From positions 1,488,055 to 1,552,054 of the forward strand of contig JAEPQZ010000001.1 of the NCBI GenBank assembly GCA_016758905.1: DNA of 64,000 bases, in the 5' to 3' direction. The notes beneath the pieces are model-generated. The model was not told where the DNA came from and did no database searches. It saw nothing but the letters and a program-made list of their open reading frames with translations. The translations under genes were made by a program, and so were the position numbers. The stretch comes from Umbelopsis isabellina (lineage: Eukaryota; Mucoromycota; Umbelopsidomycetes; Umbelopsidales; Umbelopsidaceae). The stretch's first letter is position 1. The number at the start of each line of letters is the position of its first letter. Positions 1 to 12,314 of this stretch are shown here, one piece after another.

Positions 1-199
1 AGTCATCAGTCTGTTGCAGCTCAATCCCATGCGACAGATGACGCATGCTCTTTCTACTAGCGGAAGGGCTTGGTTGTACAGTGGCAATGTGAAGCTCAGC
101 GGCCAACGAATTGCCAAATGAGCCTAGAGATTGACCCATACCCATCAGCTCGTCTTCTAACAGCGCTGACGGATCGTGATCTTGGTCATCATAGAGCAT
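1..199 (-). CDS. Unknown protein, N-terminal part, runs off left edge
   Basis: An open frame on the minus strand starts at an ATG at 199-197 and stays open for about 66 codons to the window edge. The start reads MLYDDQDHDPSALLEDEL, then a Gly/Ser/Met stretch and an SPSASRKSMRH segment. The composition (acidic start, Ser-rich middle) looks like real protein, but I recognise no family. It lies only 41 nt downstream of the stop of the deacylase gene on the same strand. No good splice acceptor precedes the ATG, so I take it as a true start. It could still be an internal exon or a chance frame. Confidence 0.35.
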   Translation of the reverse strand, partial: MLYDDQDHDPSALLEDELMGMGQSLGSFGNSLAAELHIATVQPSPSASRKSMRHLSHGIELQQTDD

Positions 200-240
200 G
201 TGTGGGGTATATGTTTAAAAGAGACAAAAGGATTTTAATT

Positions 241-984
241 TTATTGGCGGTCGTCGTAACTGAATTTTCGCGAGTCAAGCTCTATCGTGACTGGGCCTTC
301 ATTAACAATATCAACCATCATCATCGCTCCAAATACACCGTCTGAGATAATTTGTGTTTAATAGACATATTCGTTCTAATCGCTTTATATCCAGTACAGC
401 TCCGTGCTCACCTTTGATTTTCTCAGGCTTATACGCCTTACCCAGCTTTTGCAGAAACTTGGTATACATTTCGTTGGCTTCAGCCGTCTTCATGCTGGCA
501 TGAAAATCCGGCTTACTCCCTGGTTTAAATTCAACCATCAGAACTTCCTCGATAAACAAACCAAGATAGCCCTGCCTATTCATTTTATATATACCTTTGG
601 TTGTTTTTGCAAATAATGTAAACTGAGAGACTTTTGAGTATGATTAGCCATCGATATCGATCACGTTATGCCTGTTTAATTTATTACACTTACCACATAA
701 GAGCTCATAATCAAGATCTTGCACATTTTTTTTCCACATGACTTGACCATCCTCGAATACCCGAAGTGTTAAAAGTTTGCGCACCATATAGTCAATGTCT
801 GCCTCATTGTCATCTACTCCTATGCCCACCAGTACGCAAACTCCTTTGCCAATGGAACTAACCACTTTGTCATCGACTGTTCTAATTAAGTTATCATCTG
901 TGGTCACCCTGCTTTTTTAAGTTTCAGCTTGAGCCACCTACCAGAAACACTTGCACGAGCTACTCGTTGCAATACGGCTCTCAT
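241..984 (-). CDS. DTD1: D-aminoacyl-tRNA deacylase (DTD)
   Basis: This enzyme hydrolyses D-amino acids (and Gly from tRNA-Ala) off mischarged tRNA, a translation proofreading step in the cytosol. I read five exons: 984-942, 897-694, 630-595, 519-412 and 341-241, giving 163 residues, the usual family size. The N-terminus MRAVLQRVARASV is the family signature. The SQFTL catalytic motif is rebuilt exactly across the second intron (VSQFTLFAKTTKG). The cross-subunit motif is present as the GSKPDFH/GNKPDFH-type segment, followed by DGVFGAMMMVDIVNEGPVTI at the C-terminus. The first intron is ambiguous: a 33- or a 44-nt intron both fit, and I chose 44 nt because it keeps the frame. All key motifs are intact. 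The start was chosen by homology of the MRAV leader. Confidence 0.93.
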
Positions 985-3349
985 GACTCTGCTGAATTCA
1001 AGGGGAAAGTTGAACACAAGCCACTGGTTGAGTTTCTTTGTTCCTTGCGGAGCCATCAATCTATGACTTGTAAATTTCGATCACTAAGACAACTACAAGG
1101 ATTATCTGTATCATATAGCTAGAATCCAGCACATCAATATACAGAATATGCATCCAGTACCTTACAGCATCTGTGTCTTCGTTGTTGCACTACAATATAC
1201 AGTTCTTCAGTGCTGACTCGGTCATGCTCACATTTCTGTAACAAGCATATCCCCTTTTGAGGCGTGGAGACAATACTAAAATAGGTCCGCAGCCCGCGCA
1301 GTTCATTTTCTTCCCAAGCTCAATGTACAAAAGGAGAAGACAATTTTTTTTAGCGACAGTAAGGGTAAAGTGGCAGTAAGAGTAAAGTTAGCTGACTTTT
1401 GTCCATGACAAGTGTAGATGGATACCTTTAGCTTGGTGCGATAACCGGATCACTGCTTATCATCTGACCCATTTATGGACAGACTAGACTGTGGGTCCCA
1501 AAAGCGAAGGAAATTGTGCTGAACTTTGTAGCTTATGCTTGATAGAACATGCATGTTCTTGCAAGGTTTAGGCAAAGATTGTGATACACCTTTTTCACAG
1601 GCTATTTGTGCAACACCCTGACTACCTTGCCCGGTATTTAAGACTAGATTATCACTTGCTATGAAAGGTGATACAAATATTATTTGGCACTAAATGTCAA
1701 GGTCTTGACTAGGTTTGATTAACTTTTCTGCAATATAGATAATAACGGGGCCCTCAACTGCCCGCCAATGAGTATTTTCCATATCAAGGCTTTTGGCTTG
1801 CCACTCCGACTTTCCAAGCCAGCCTTTATCATCCCTCCATTTACTGCAAGAGATAGGACTAAATTCAAGATATGAAAACATATTCTGAAGCTAATATACT
1901 TTCTTGGAGATAGATAAACCGAAAAGTACGATAGATCTAAGGTACAATGAATTGCTTCAACCAATCATACTGTTTACCACAGTTTGACAAATTGTCCAAT
2001 GGATCTCGGTGCCTTTTTGCGAGTGGTGGAGACAAAGCGTGGGATTTCATGTCAAATTGTCACCATGGTTGGAAATTTTCCTACGCCATGTCTTTGAAAA
2101 AGTTATTGAGCTACAACAAATGGGTCCTGTTAGTTTCACTCTTGTTCCACCCCGGTCGGCCTGATTAGGGATCCCAATTTTCTATTAAGATTGTTGTACA
2201 AGAAGATGATCATGTAATACCGTCTGCTTTCATCATGTCGGAGCAGCGGCGGCATAAAATGATGGCTTCACTTCTTGTCCACATATTGATCATTCTGAGA
2301 TTTAAAAAAGTGTTTGATCAACTCATGCAATCCCAGACAGGCATTTAATTCAAACGGAACCAATGGAAAGAGAGAAGAGACAAATCCACATTGGAGGTTT
2401 TCTAATTAGAAACCTGTAAACTACCAGAAAGCGAAGGAAGGATTAGCTAGAAGCCAACCACGTTTTTGCTAGTTTGAGATAAAGCAAATGCAATGTTGTA
2501 AACTACGCTTTCACGAAAATTTGTGTAATATGATCTAGGATCGCTGTTAAGCGGCGTCATGCAATCGTTCAAATTCAAGTAAATTTATGGGCTGTGCTAT
2601 ATTTGTAAGAACTGCCTACCTAGCCACTGGTTTATTGGACGCTCGACTCCTCTTACATCCTCCCTCGTCGCCACGAAGGTAATTTAGGAGGGTGCGAAAG
2701 TTTTGGGAGGGCTGACCTCCGCTAATCTTGTTTGGGGAGATGCGCGCAAAGCCTTATTTTCGCAGCGACTGCATTTGGTTACACTCAGGTATAAGCAAGC
2801 CATCATCAGTGGGGTTTTGCTTAACCAAGTGCCCATTTGTCTGAGTTTTACTATGAAATTGTGGTGGGAAATATCGCTGCTCTCCAATCGTTTTTTATCT
2901 TCCTCAGTTTCGAACATCCTTAAGAAATAAATCACGATAAATCATACTTCCCTCACTTATAAGCTTCTTTTAGACAGAATGTGGCTAGAGAATTAAGAAT
3001 GTTCGTTAGTTCATAGACTTTTATTAAATAAAGCTCTAAGCCTTTTCCGTAGCGACTGCGTAAAGTTAAGTAAGCCATTGTTGCTCCAATCGATGATACT
3101 TTGTTATTGATTCTCCGCATTTGCTCGTATCTGTATTCAAACACAGCCTCATGCTGGTTGGTCCGAGGAGTTTACTTTGCCTATTTTGGAAGGGGTGCCG
3201 ATAACAGAGGCACATGTCCAATGTTTGAGCAACTAAGCGGACTGCCAAATTTGGGCCACCATGCACAAATTTGTATATAATAAGGTGCAAATCTCTGCTT
3301 TGCAAAGCTGTTTTCTGTTCTTTATTCTTTCTTTTAAAAAAACCTCACC
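985..3349. other. Gene-poor spacer
   Basis: Nothing here is supported as a gene. Several frames of 60-83 codons occur (for example minus 1690-1881 and 1719-1964, plus 1947-2168, and 2684-2935 on both strands), but they overlap each other, lack flanking splice structure and match no family I know. The right end holds the promoter of the permease, including a TATA-like element at 3274. The minus frame at 1690-1881 (motif CSKWRDDKGWLGKSEW) reads most like protein and may be a relic. Confidence 0.5.
3274..3282 (+). promoter_or_regulatory. TATA-like box of the amino-acid permease
   Basis: TATATAATA lies 68 nt upstream of the permease ATG and is followed by a pyrimidine-rich leader ending in CACCATGG, a good eukaryotic start context. 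Confidence 0.5.
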
Positions 3350-5257
3350 ATGGAGAACGAGTACGAGAAAGATCATCAACACGTTGAGGAGCCTTATATC
3401 AATGGCTCAAAGGAGGCAAACAATTATACCGATGACATGGAGGGTGGTCTTGAAATGCCTGAGCGCACCCTTCAACGTCAACTTAAGAACAGACATATTG
3501 CTATGATTTCCATCGGTGGTGTCATTGGTATGTATTGCTAGCCTGTAACAAACATAGTCGCTTCTAATATCACTAATAATTGTAACTACAGGTACTGGTC
3601 TTTTCCTTGGTACTGCTAACTCTCTTAAGAATGGTGGTCCTCTTGGTTTGCTCCTTGGTTACGCCATCATGGGCAGTATCGTGTTTGCAGTCATGAACTG
3701 TTTGGGTGAAATGATCTCTTTCCTTCCTGTCCCTGGTGGTCACATCAAGCTTGCTGAACGTCTTGTTGACCCTGCTCTTGGTTTTGCTATGGGATGGAAC
3801 TACTGGTGAGATTTTTTTCTACTTCTAGTCAAGTTGAAATAGCCATACTAAACTTCTTAACAGGTACAACTGGGTTATTGTTCTTCCCGCTGAATTGTCT
3901 GCTGCTGCTGTTCTTATTGGATACTGGACTAACGGATCCATCAATAATGCTGTCTGGATTACTCTTTGCTTGATCGTCGTTGTCACCATCAACATGTTCG
4001 GTGCAAGAGCCTATGGTGAAGCTGAATTTTGGTTCGCCAGTATTAAAATTTTGACAATCGTTGGTCTTATCATTCTTGGTATCATTATCGCCGCTGGCGG
4101 TGGTCCTAGCCATGTAGCCACTGGCGTTCAATACTGGAAGAGTAAGTGAAAGGGCTTAGTCATCAATACCTTCGGCCTCACGTCTTATTCTAACATATCA
4201 AATTTTATTAGATCCTGGTCCATTTGTTCAATATGAGGGTATTCCCGGAGCACTTGGTCAATTCCTTGGTTTTTTCTCCGTTCTCATCAACGCTGCCTTC
4301 GTAAGTTATCTGTGCTACATGGGCTAAACCATATTTGATTTTCATCTAACTTATTGACCATTTATCTAGTCCTACATTGGTACTGAAATTGTAGCCATTG
4401 CTGCTGGTGAAGCTGCCAACCCTCGCAAGAATATTCCTAAGGCTATCAAGAAGGTTTACATTCGTATCTGTTTGTTCTATATCCTCGGAACCTTCATCAT
4501 TGGTCTTCTTGTTTCTTCCGCTGATCCCAGACTTGGCTCCAGCGCTGGTGCTGGTACTGCCGCTTCCTCTCCTTTCGTCATTGCTATTGAAGATGCTGGA
4601 ATTCCTGTGCTTCCCAGCATCATCAATGCTTGTTTGCTTACCTCTGCTTGGTCTGCTGCTTCCTCCGACTTGTATACTTCATCCCGTGCTCTCTTCGGTC
4701 TCTCTGTTTCCGGATCTGCTCCCAAGATCTTCAGAAAGGTCAACAGATTTGGTCTTCCCTACTTGGCTTTGGCTCTTTCCGTTGCCTTCTCACTTCTTGC
4801 CTACATGGCTGTGAGCAAGAATGCTTGGGTTGTCTTCAACTACTTTGGTAACATGACCTCCATCTGCGGTTTGATCACTTGGTGTGGTATCGCCATCACC
4901 TATCTCCGTTTCCATTCCGGTATGACCAAGCAAAACATCGATCGTACTACTTTGCCTTATAGAAGCCCTCTCGGTGCCTTCGGAGGATGGTATGTTTTGG
5001 TCTCTCTGTGCATCATTCTTTTCTTCTCTGGCTGGGAGGTGTTCTTGGCTGGCCATTGGGATACCTCTACTTTCATCACCACCTACCTCCCTATCCCCTT
5101 CGCATTCATCCTTTACTTTGGCTACAAGCTCGTCAAGCGAACCAAGATTATTCCCGTTCAAGACATCGATTTCGTGACTGGTGTTCGCGAGTTCGACGAC
5201 GAAGTGGATGAAGAGCCCCCAACCACTGTCTTGGGCAAATTCTTTAACGCATTGTAA
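3350..5257 (+). CDS. YAT-family amino-acid permease (Dip5/Gap1-like)
   Basis: Plasma-membrane amino acid/H+ symporter. I read exons 3350-3527, 3592-3805, 3864-4141, 4212-4300 and 4370-5257, summing to 548 residues, the usual length for the family. The soluble N-terminus (about 50 residues, acidic) is followed by the family signature RHIAMISIGGVIGTGLFLGT, then TM segments with GGPLGLLLGY, GWNYWYNWVIVLPAELSAAA and SYIGTEIVAIAAGEAANPRK, all typical of fungal amino-acid permeases. The C-terminal cytosolic tail is short and acidic (DEVDEEPP) and ends FFNAL. The acidic/neutral amino-acid permease Dip5 is the closest match I can recall, but substrate cannot be told from sequence. Codon use in the last exon is rich in C/T-ending codons (for example TTC and GCC), unlike several neighbours, suggesting high expression. 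No break is seen. Confidence 0.93.
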
Positions 5258-6889
5258 ATTAGGCCCTTTAATTATATTAGGGATGTAATGTTATAAGTAA
5301 AATATATATATGGTTAATCTTATGCTGCATTTTGCAATTGTGCTCTCATGGTCGAGAAAAATTGTTGTTGTGCAAACCTGTCAAATGCCTTCTCGAAAAC
5401 TTGTGAATGTGTTCTTCAGATATTCTACCGGGAATTTGCAGGCGTATACGATTGCTGTTGGCTACAAAACTTAATACAGGGTGTGAACACATTGAAATGG
5501 CTAGATAAAATGACGTTATGTAATGAGTGGCGGTCAGTGTTTTCAGTCACACGATCAATGAGACTGGCCTTTAACGCAGCAAATACTTTTAAAGCTTAAT
5601 GTTGGTGCGATTAGGGTTTTCTGTCCCGCTTATCAATGTGATATCGCACAAATCATATCATTCCGAAAGTATATACAACTGGATTCACCATCAACAAAAT
5701 GCAATATAACTTTTAGTAATTCACTGTAACATCTCTGGCTTAAGTTGCTGGACCATCGCTACACCGTATCACTTGACGGAACTTGTGCTCTGCTTTTAAG
5801 TAACACAGACCAAGAATTCCGCTGCCTTGGGTTTCGAAGATGAGACTTTGGGACTCCATGTCAAATAAGGGAATGCTTAGGCAATTACGCGCCTTTTCAG
5901 GGATGATGGCGCAGTTTCTTTGCTGCCGATTTTGTGTAATAGAAGGAGGTGTGGTAAAAAAAATGTCAGCTTTTTTGGAAGTATCATCCCTAAATTGCAA
6001 TTTGGCTAGAAACACGATCTCCACTTCCACTTTAAGCTCACGATTGCACGTGGTACTCTATTGAATTTCTCCTCGTAAAAACTACTAAAACTAGCTGACA
6101 CCGATATTACACATAATAGCCATAAAAGTTCAGCCTAATATATGTGATCCAGAGATTGCATGAGTGACAATCGATAATTTTTTTTGGCAATATAGCGAAA
6201 ATAGTATGAGTTTCAAAAATCGCGCCAAAATATAGGTTGGTATTACCATTGGCTTGTGTCGTTACTGCAATTCCTATTTTAGACACAGCGAGTGAGTTAC
6301 GAAGGCTAGATACGGATATTAACGTATTTTAAGCGCTAATAGCGTGGGCAAATACAGTATTAATACATCCTTGTGTGCTATAAATCCTGAAAATCGCTTT
6401 CTGGCTTTTGTTGCGTACAAATGTACGCATTTTGCAAGTTATGGCAAGTAGTCCTGAATGATGCTTACCATTAAAAAATCGGGCATCAAATTGACATTTG
6501 CGCACCAAAATATGGCTGAGTTGCTATTTGATGATTAGCAACCACGCCATAATCTTGTAGAATTAGCATTTGACTTGGGGCTATTTTGCAACCCAATCCT
6601 GTTGTGCACCTGAATGTCATGATAGTATGGAACTATGGGAATTGGCATATGACTATTAGCTGATTCAATTACACTCATATGTTCTTGCTCTTCTGATGGC
6701 AAAGAAAAACTAATGCATTTGCCAAGACAAGTGATTGTAAATATATGAAATTGGATAAGAGGCAATTAGCGTGTATATGAATAAGATTTAATAAGATAAT
6801 TACGATAATATACTACAAATTATACAATATGGAAAAAAAATCGAGATACAACATGTTGCGCGAAATTAGAGGGTGAGCTGAGATAAGCT
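5258..6889. other. Spacer with one possible relic reading frame
   Basis: This is mostly AT-rich non-coding sequence between the permease and the GRDP-type gene, which converge on it. A minus-strand frame open from about 6060 to 5740 (about 105 codons, no ATG at its head; segments KVEVEIVFLAKLQF and QQRNCAIIPEKARNCLSIP) has a protein-like composition but no recognised family. It could be an exon of an unseen gene or a relic. A second minus frame at 6535-6765 has even less support. Confidence 0.4.
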
Positions 6890-9052
6890 TTAGCATCCGC
6901 CTCCACAACCACCACCGCCACCGCCGCATCCACCACCTCCTCCTCCGCAACCGCCGCCTCCTCCTCCGCATCCGCCGCCTCCGCCGGCGCAGGCTCCACC
7001 TGATCCAACAGCACATCCGCCAGCGCCGCAACGACCAGAGGCACAGCCTCCAGGGTTAGAAGCCATAGAAGATCCATAACCACCCATATTAGAGCCTAAA
7101 GATCCTGCTCCTATACCCCCAAAAGCACCAGTTGCTCCGATCTGGCAAGCTGCTGCTCCAAGATATGCACCGGAGGCACCAAGAATAAAGTAAGCGGGCA
7201 ATAATGAGCTTCCGAAGAGCATATTGGCATGAGCTATAATAGTTATCTTAGCATATTTGCAATAAGGTTCTTTTAAGAATACGTCCTCAGACACTCACTG
7301 CTATCATGATTGACGATGTCTTGCTTTTGTGGTTTCCTTTTCTCTCCATTCTGAACAAGTGGCTGTTCCTGCCATGCCTTGCTTAGATTCTTCTTCTGCA
7401 ACATATAATAAAGAGTGGTCGGAGGAAACAAAAATCCAGCTTTGTTTGCTTTCTTGTACAATTTGCCTAGGTCCTCAGTGGTGTAAGGTTCGCGATATTT
7501 TGCATACCAAAGCTTAGCGGTGGTAATTAAGTTGTAGTTGATCAAAGTACTAGTGATTGTATCGTCATGGTTAATGACTTTTTCCAAATGCAATAGAGTG
7601 TACTCCCTATAAGCAGCGTGATTCAGCATATGGGTATGCCAAGCTAAATCAATGGATAAAATTGGGACCATGATTTGCTTCGGGTGATCCTTCATGAGCA
7701 TAAGGAATTTTCGATAGCGAGTAACGGCATCGGCGAGTGCCTCAGGAGAGTTCCAGTCAATGTCCACCATTTTTGCGGTAAAGTCCCATTGCCGAGAAAC
7801 AGCAAATATGAGATCTAGAGACGTGCTGAAAGGTATACCAGCATAGTGACTTTGTGCCACCTTAGCTAAAATTCGAAATACAGGCATGGTGGTAGGGTCA
7901 AGAACTTTCTTTGACTTCATGTTCCAAAAGATCTCTTGCCAGTTAAATCTACGACCTGACGTTCTCCAATTCTTTGCGTCCAACCTGGAAGCAAGTTCAA
8001 CAAGACGAGCGGAAACGTTCTTGCCGACCTCATGATATCCACCAGCTCGATCCAAATGACAACCACTAAAAGGATAGTCAGCTTTAAACACAGCACGACG
8101 GGTCAAGTTGTCGTATTACACTTACGCTACTTTCACGGAATCTTCTGTACTTTCGGCCAAATCTTTCATAAACCTAGCCGACGATAAAACTTGAACGTTC
8201 ACATCTTTGCTACATCCATCGCACTTGATTGATTGTTGTTTATCGGTTCGCATCTTTACATACTGGCTCCATTCGCTAGCCAAAGTAGTCAGGCAGTATG
8301 GACATGTAATAAGCGCTTGCCCGGAGTTCAGGTTTCCAGGATTGAGCAAGTATGGCTCCTTTGGATATGCCCGATGCCAAAATGCCTCAGATTCTGGATT
8401 GACGCCATTTTGATATTGTGATTTAGCCAGATCCTACCGTCATTATTCCAAGCTATTAGCACATATACATAGAGAAATAAGGTAACTCAATAGCTTACCA
8501 GCAATTCTAATGGGAAAGCCCTTTCTGGGAGTAACAATAGTTCCATCTTGTTTCTTATCATATCCTTTGTCGGCAGGTGTCAGTACTACTTTATATTACT
8601 CTATATAACGAAGATTGGACATACCTCATAATAGCGAAAAGGGGATAGCAGATGAGCATGCCACTGTTATAAAAAGTTAATCTTTGGAACTACTAATCAT
8701 TAAACGTTTTCCTTTATCAAGTCACAACTGACCATATAGACCACATCTGTAATTTAAATTTTCGGTTTAGTAAAGACAATAACATTTTCGTGTTGATGAG
8801 AACCATTTGCAATTTACCTATAGGCGGCAAGATATGAGCGTCAGGCTTCTCCTTTGTCACAAGTTGAATCCAAAGAAGATAGCGTAACTCCGCACGGACG
8901 AGGTAGGCTTTTTCGGTTTCAGGGTCATTAGATCGCAGTTGAAAGAACGTATGTAAGAGAGAAGCATGCTGTTGGCAAGCTCTCATATCAACAAAAAATT
9001 TATCGTCCTGAGCGATAGATTTAGAGTAGGATGGAGGATTATCGGTAACCAT
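6890..9052 (-). CDS. Glycine-rich domain (DUF1399/GRDP-like) protein with Cys-Gly tail
   Basis: Multi-exon minus-strand gene starting MVTDNPPSYSKS at 9052. The DUF1399/GRDP hallmark repeats are visible: DVVYMWHAHLLSPFRYYE (split by an intron near 8720-8670) and LSIDLAWHTHMLNHAAYREY near 7620. Both are the W-H-x-H-M/L type motif of this family. Between them lies a segment with paired cysteines (CPYC and CDGC, about 8230-8310), possibly a small zinc ribbon. The last exon (from about 7230) encodes a hydrophobic stretch, then Gly-Ser-rich sequence, then a run of Gly with Cys every seventh residue, ending GGGCGGGC. GRDP proteins are known in plants (stress, auxin) and scattered in fungi; the biochemical role is unknown. 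A short intron of about 44 nt near 8080-8130 is needed to keep frame. The glycine/cysteine tail is the odd part. Confidence 0.75.
6893..7005 (-). repeat. Gly6-Cys heptad repeat, coding
   Basis: On the coding strand GGN/TGC codons repeat with a period of about 21 nt (GGGGGGC heptads) at the extreme C-terminus of the GRDP-type protein. This periodicity also creates spurious arginine- or alanine-rich open frames in the other two minus frames. Confidence 0.8.
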
Positions 9053-9920
9053 GGTGTTATGAGAAGTTGTGGAGGGAAAAAGGGGACTCCATTTTATATA
9101 CAAATAGGTAATTTTAAAAAGTAAAGTTGGTACCACACCTTCACAAGACTTTCTGAGTTTAAATTCATATTTGCATTTTAGCTAGCTTTTCTGATCTCAT
9201 TGAGAGTAAGGCATAGGGCAAAGGGAATCGAAGATAGTCTTGCCTTTTGCGTCATTTTTTTTAAACCTTATCTATTAAAGTGTTCTATTTCTGATGCTTT
9301 TCAAGAGTGGTAGTGGGCGTGCTGGTAGTGCTCAGCTTTACACCACAAAGTTTTTGCGCTAATTTTACTCAGCCACGTTGTGGGCTTAAAATCAACCTTT
9401 TAGGAAATCGAATTTTGGAACCTTCTGTCAATGTTATGACATAAACGAGGTGCTTCAGGGGCTCACTTTCAGTAATGATCAAGCATTGGCGCACTGCGCA
9501 GCTAGTGGCTCATATCATATGCTACTGAATTCATAGATTTTGCTTGAAATTTACACGAATCGCTATAATGGTAACTATCGTCTTGTACGAAATAAGCTTT
9601 GCGGTTGAAACCATCAATCGACATGTAGTCAGATGTATTGGATCGAACCAGCAGTTGTGGAGATGTTTCTTTGTAACAACTTGATCGATTGTCATATGCA
9701 TTAGATGATTATTTACTGAAATAGGAAAATCTGAGATGCCGGGAACTTATGCTGCGAAAAATAACAGTGATACTCGACTACAGTTGTTACAAGGTATGTA
9801 ACTTGATCCATGACAAGGCTTTATCATAATCGCATATAAAAAGGCGGCTAGATTACTAGTTGTAGTTTATACGAACTAAATACAACGCATTTACACCTTT
9901 ATCAAACCTTTGCCCAAGTT

Positions 9921-10041
9921 AATGCGTAGTTGTGGATGAATGCTTATCCAAAGTTTGTAACACTGCTGCGTAATTGAGTACAAACATTAGATGGTCCCAA
10001 GTCGGAGGTGCAACAAATGTATACGTCCGCAACTACGCATT
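9921..10041. repeat. Inverted repeat, 16-nt arms
   Basis: The arm AATGCGTAGTTGTGGA (9921-9936) is matched by TCCGCAACTACGCATT (10026-10041), its reverse complement with one mismatch. The enclosed spacer is 89 nt. No clear target-site duplication flanks it, so it may be a tiny inverted-repeat element or a hairpin; function unknown. Confidence 0.5.
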
Positions 10042-12230
10042 CCTGCTGCAATCTTACAAGTCTTGAATATAATCGTCGCTATAAACAGTGTTTCACAAAA
10101 TCAATGCCAATAATGTGTTTACCCGTGTGCTGATGTATTAACAAAGTTTATGGAGCCTGTTCTGCGCTCTTTGCTGACTTGTACCATTCAGCAATATGCC
10201 AAAAGAGCATTCACAATAGCAGATCAATTGTTCACTATGATTTAACTTTAAAAAAGTTGTTTACTATGTTGATAAGGCTTGCTAAGGTTATTTAACGAAA
10301 GATCCAGCTAAGAACTTGTGGTACTTCTCTGACGCCATTTATACTGTAAGTTTTGTTAAGATATCTTGCTTTCTTGAACGAGACTTTTGAACTGTCGTAA
10401 TTTTTATATTTAGTGGTTGCACATGTGATTAAGAACAGAACCTCAATTCATGTTGCTCTGCAGTTGATATTGACATTAGCCCACATTGATTTAGCAACTT
10501 CGCATTTCTTGACCAACTTTTAGACTGTAAAGACATTGAGCCGCCTCTCTTTGTCGAATGGAACAACAATTCGGCCAGCATCACATCTGCCACTGTTACC
10601 TAAATCCTCCTCTTCAACTTTTTAAAACTGCCTCTGAGAGGCACAAAACCATAGGTATCAACAAGCAACCTTTCTCCCAAAGTCGATGTCTAATTTTGTT
10701 AGCATCTTTCATAATGCTGAACTTAGTGCTCTGGGTTGCCAATAAAAAAAAGTTATTAGACAGCTTGATTGATAGCCAGTCATAAGTAAAAGTTACAGGC
10801 CGGTCGGCTGACTCCCAGAGGGGTATCTACATCATATACAAATCGATTTTATTTATGTTTTTTGCAACAAAGTGCACCTAGAGGAATATTAATCATAAAC
10901 ATCACCCTTTGCCGACGAGAATTTGAATATTCAGTCTCTCCATGATCCGTATTTTATCCAAACTTTGTCAATTCATTATTTAGAAAATTTCGCGGTCTTC
11001 GAAAGAAAACGTGTTCTATAAGCAAGGTTCTGTTAATAATCCCCATTGGTATACTGTAATTAGACCTTCCCGACGCTATATTGGTCAATTCAAGACTAAA
11101 TATTGCAATTGCAACAATAATGCAGAAGAAAATATCTTTGAGCGATCCTGAAAACAAAATTGGTAGATACTTCAAGTTACTCTGTCAGCTGGGGCCGAAA
11201 CCCAGTTTGACTATCTCTGAGAACGCCTTTTCATATCCAAGCACACAATTTCAGTGATGAAATATATTGATTTATGTCAAAAGTAGAAATAGACCTCATT
11301 ATCACTCGAATAAAACTTGATTTCAAACTTATTGGAGATTCATTGGTGCATCTCAATTGTAAATTATCGCCGCACCTGGCACAGCTCGGTTGCTGCTACT
11401 GTATTTCAAGGACATCCACCTGATAATTTTGATGCTTAATATATGCACCTTCCGCAAGAATCTGCGAGGATCAAAATTGAAAGCTAAGGGATATAGATAT
11501 TACAATTTTCAGGGGCGAGGTAACTTATGTCAATAAATTTTTGACTCGGCAAAGGGCGGGAAATACTATACTTTACAAATATTTTACGACCGTTATACTT
11601 GAATATCTCAAGTCCTGAAGAGATTTGTGTCTCAAGATGAAGTTTTGATAATACACAGTTTTAGGTTGCTTATGTAGCTAACATCACTTCAGATTTACGT
11701 TATGAACGATAAAATACACATTGTTCTCGAAGACAACGGCCTAGATGAAAATAAAACGGATGCATTGTGTGCCTCCTTAGTGGCGAAACGCCCTCCCAAT
11801 AATAATCATGGGCTGCAATACAGAGGATATGACTGGATCACATAAGTTGTTCTAGGCAACTGCCGCTTCTCCATCGTGCTTGAGTTAGGTATTGCGTGAT
11901 GATAGCTTCACTGTCAAGTGCCTACCAATGCAACATCTAATTCTTCTCCGAAAGATAACAAAGTTAGTTCTCCCGGGATTGATGAACAGTATATATCACA
12001 CCGGTATAGATTTTATTTAATTGACAATTTAGTGCCAAGATTGATTGCGTTTGCTCATTGATTCAAGTTCAGTCTAGTCAGGTACATAGGCGACTCGGTA
12101 GCGAATTCGGCACATGGCTTCTAATACCAACCGAAATTTGAGAAGGCTAAGGGTGGACACTTGGAGAGAACCAGTAACAATAGAACGTCATAACACCGAA
12201 AATCACCCATATTCTTGGCATATAAATATA

Positions 12231-12238
12231 TATCATTG
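12231..12238 (+). promoter_or_regulatory. TATA box of the His-rich secreted protein gene
   Basis: TATAAATA lies 84 nt before the ATG at 12315, in an AT-rich stretch, at a plausible core-promoter distance. Confidence 0.55.
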
Positions 12239-12314
12239 CCTTTAGTTCAGCAATATTTTCGAACAATCCTATCCATTCATTTCATTCTGTCAGACTAAAC
12301 TTATTAAGCTCGGT

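Larger units (their letters stand above)
9053..12314. other. Large non-coding spacer (3.3 kb)
   Basis: This is the longest stretch without a supported gene. Frames at 10558-10785 (+) and 10954-11175 (-) are under 76 codons and match nothing I know. It contains a near-perfect 16-nt inverted repeat (9921/10041). The right end carries the TATA-containing promoter of the following secreted-protein gene. I see no tRNA or other structured RNA. It could hold decayed transposon sequence or a non-coding RNA. Confidence 0.5.

Noticed and set aside
4398-4814. 138-codon Leu-rich plus frame and antisense frames inside the permease
   Set aside because: Shadows of the biased-codon last exon.
6813-7083. Arg-rich and Ala/Val-rich minus frames over the glycine tail
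   Set aside because: Shadows of the Gly6-Cys codons in other frames.
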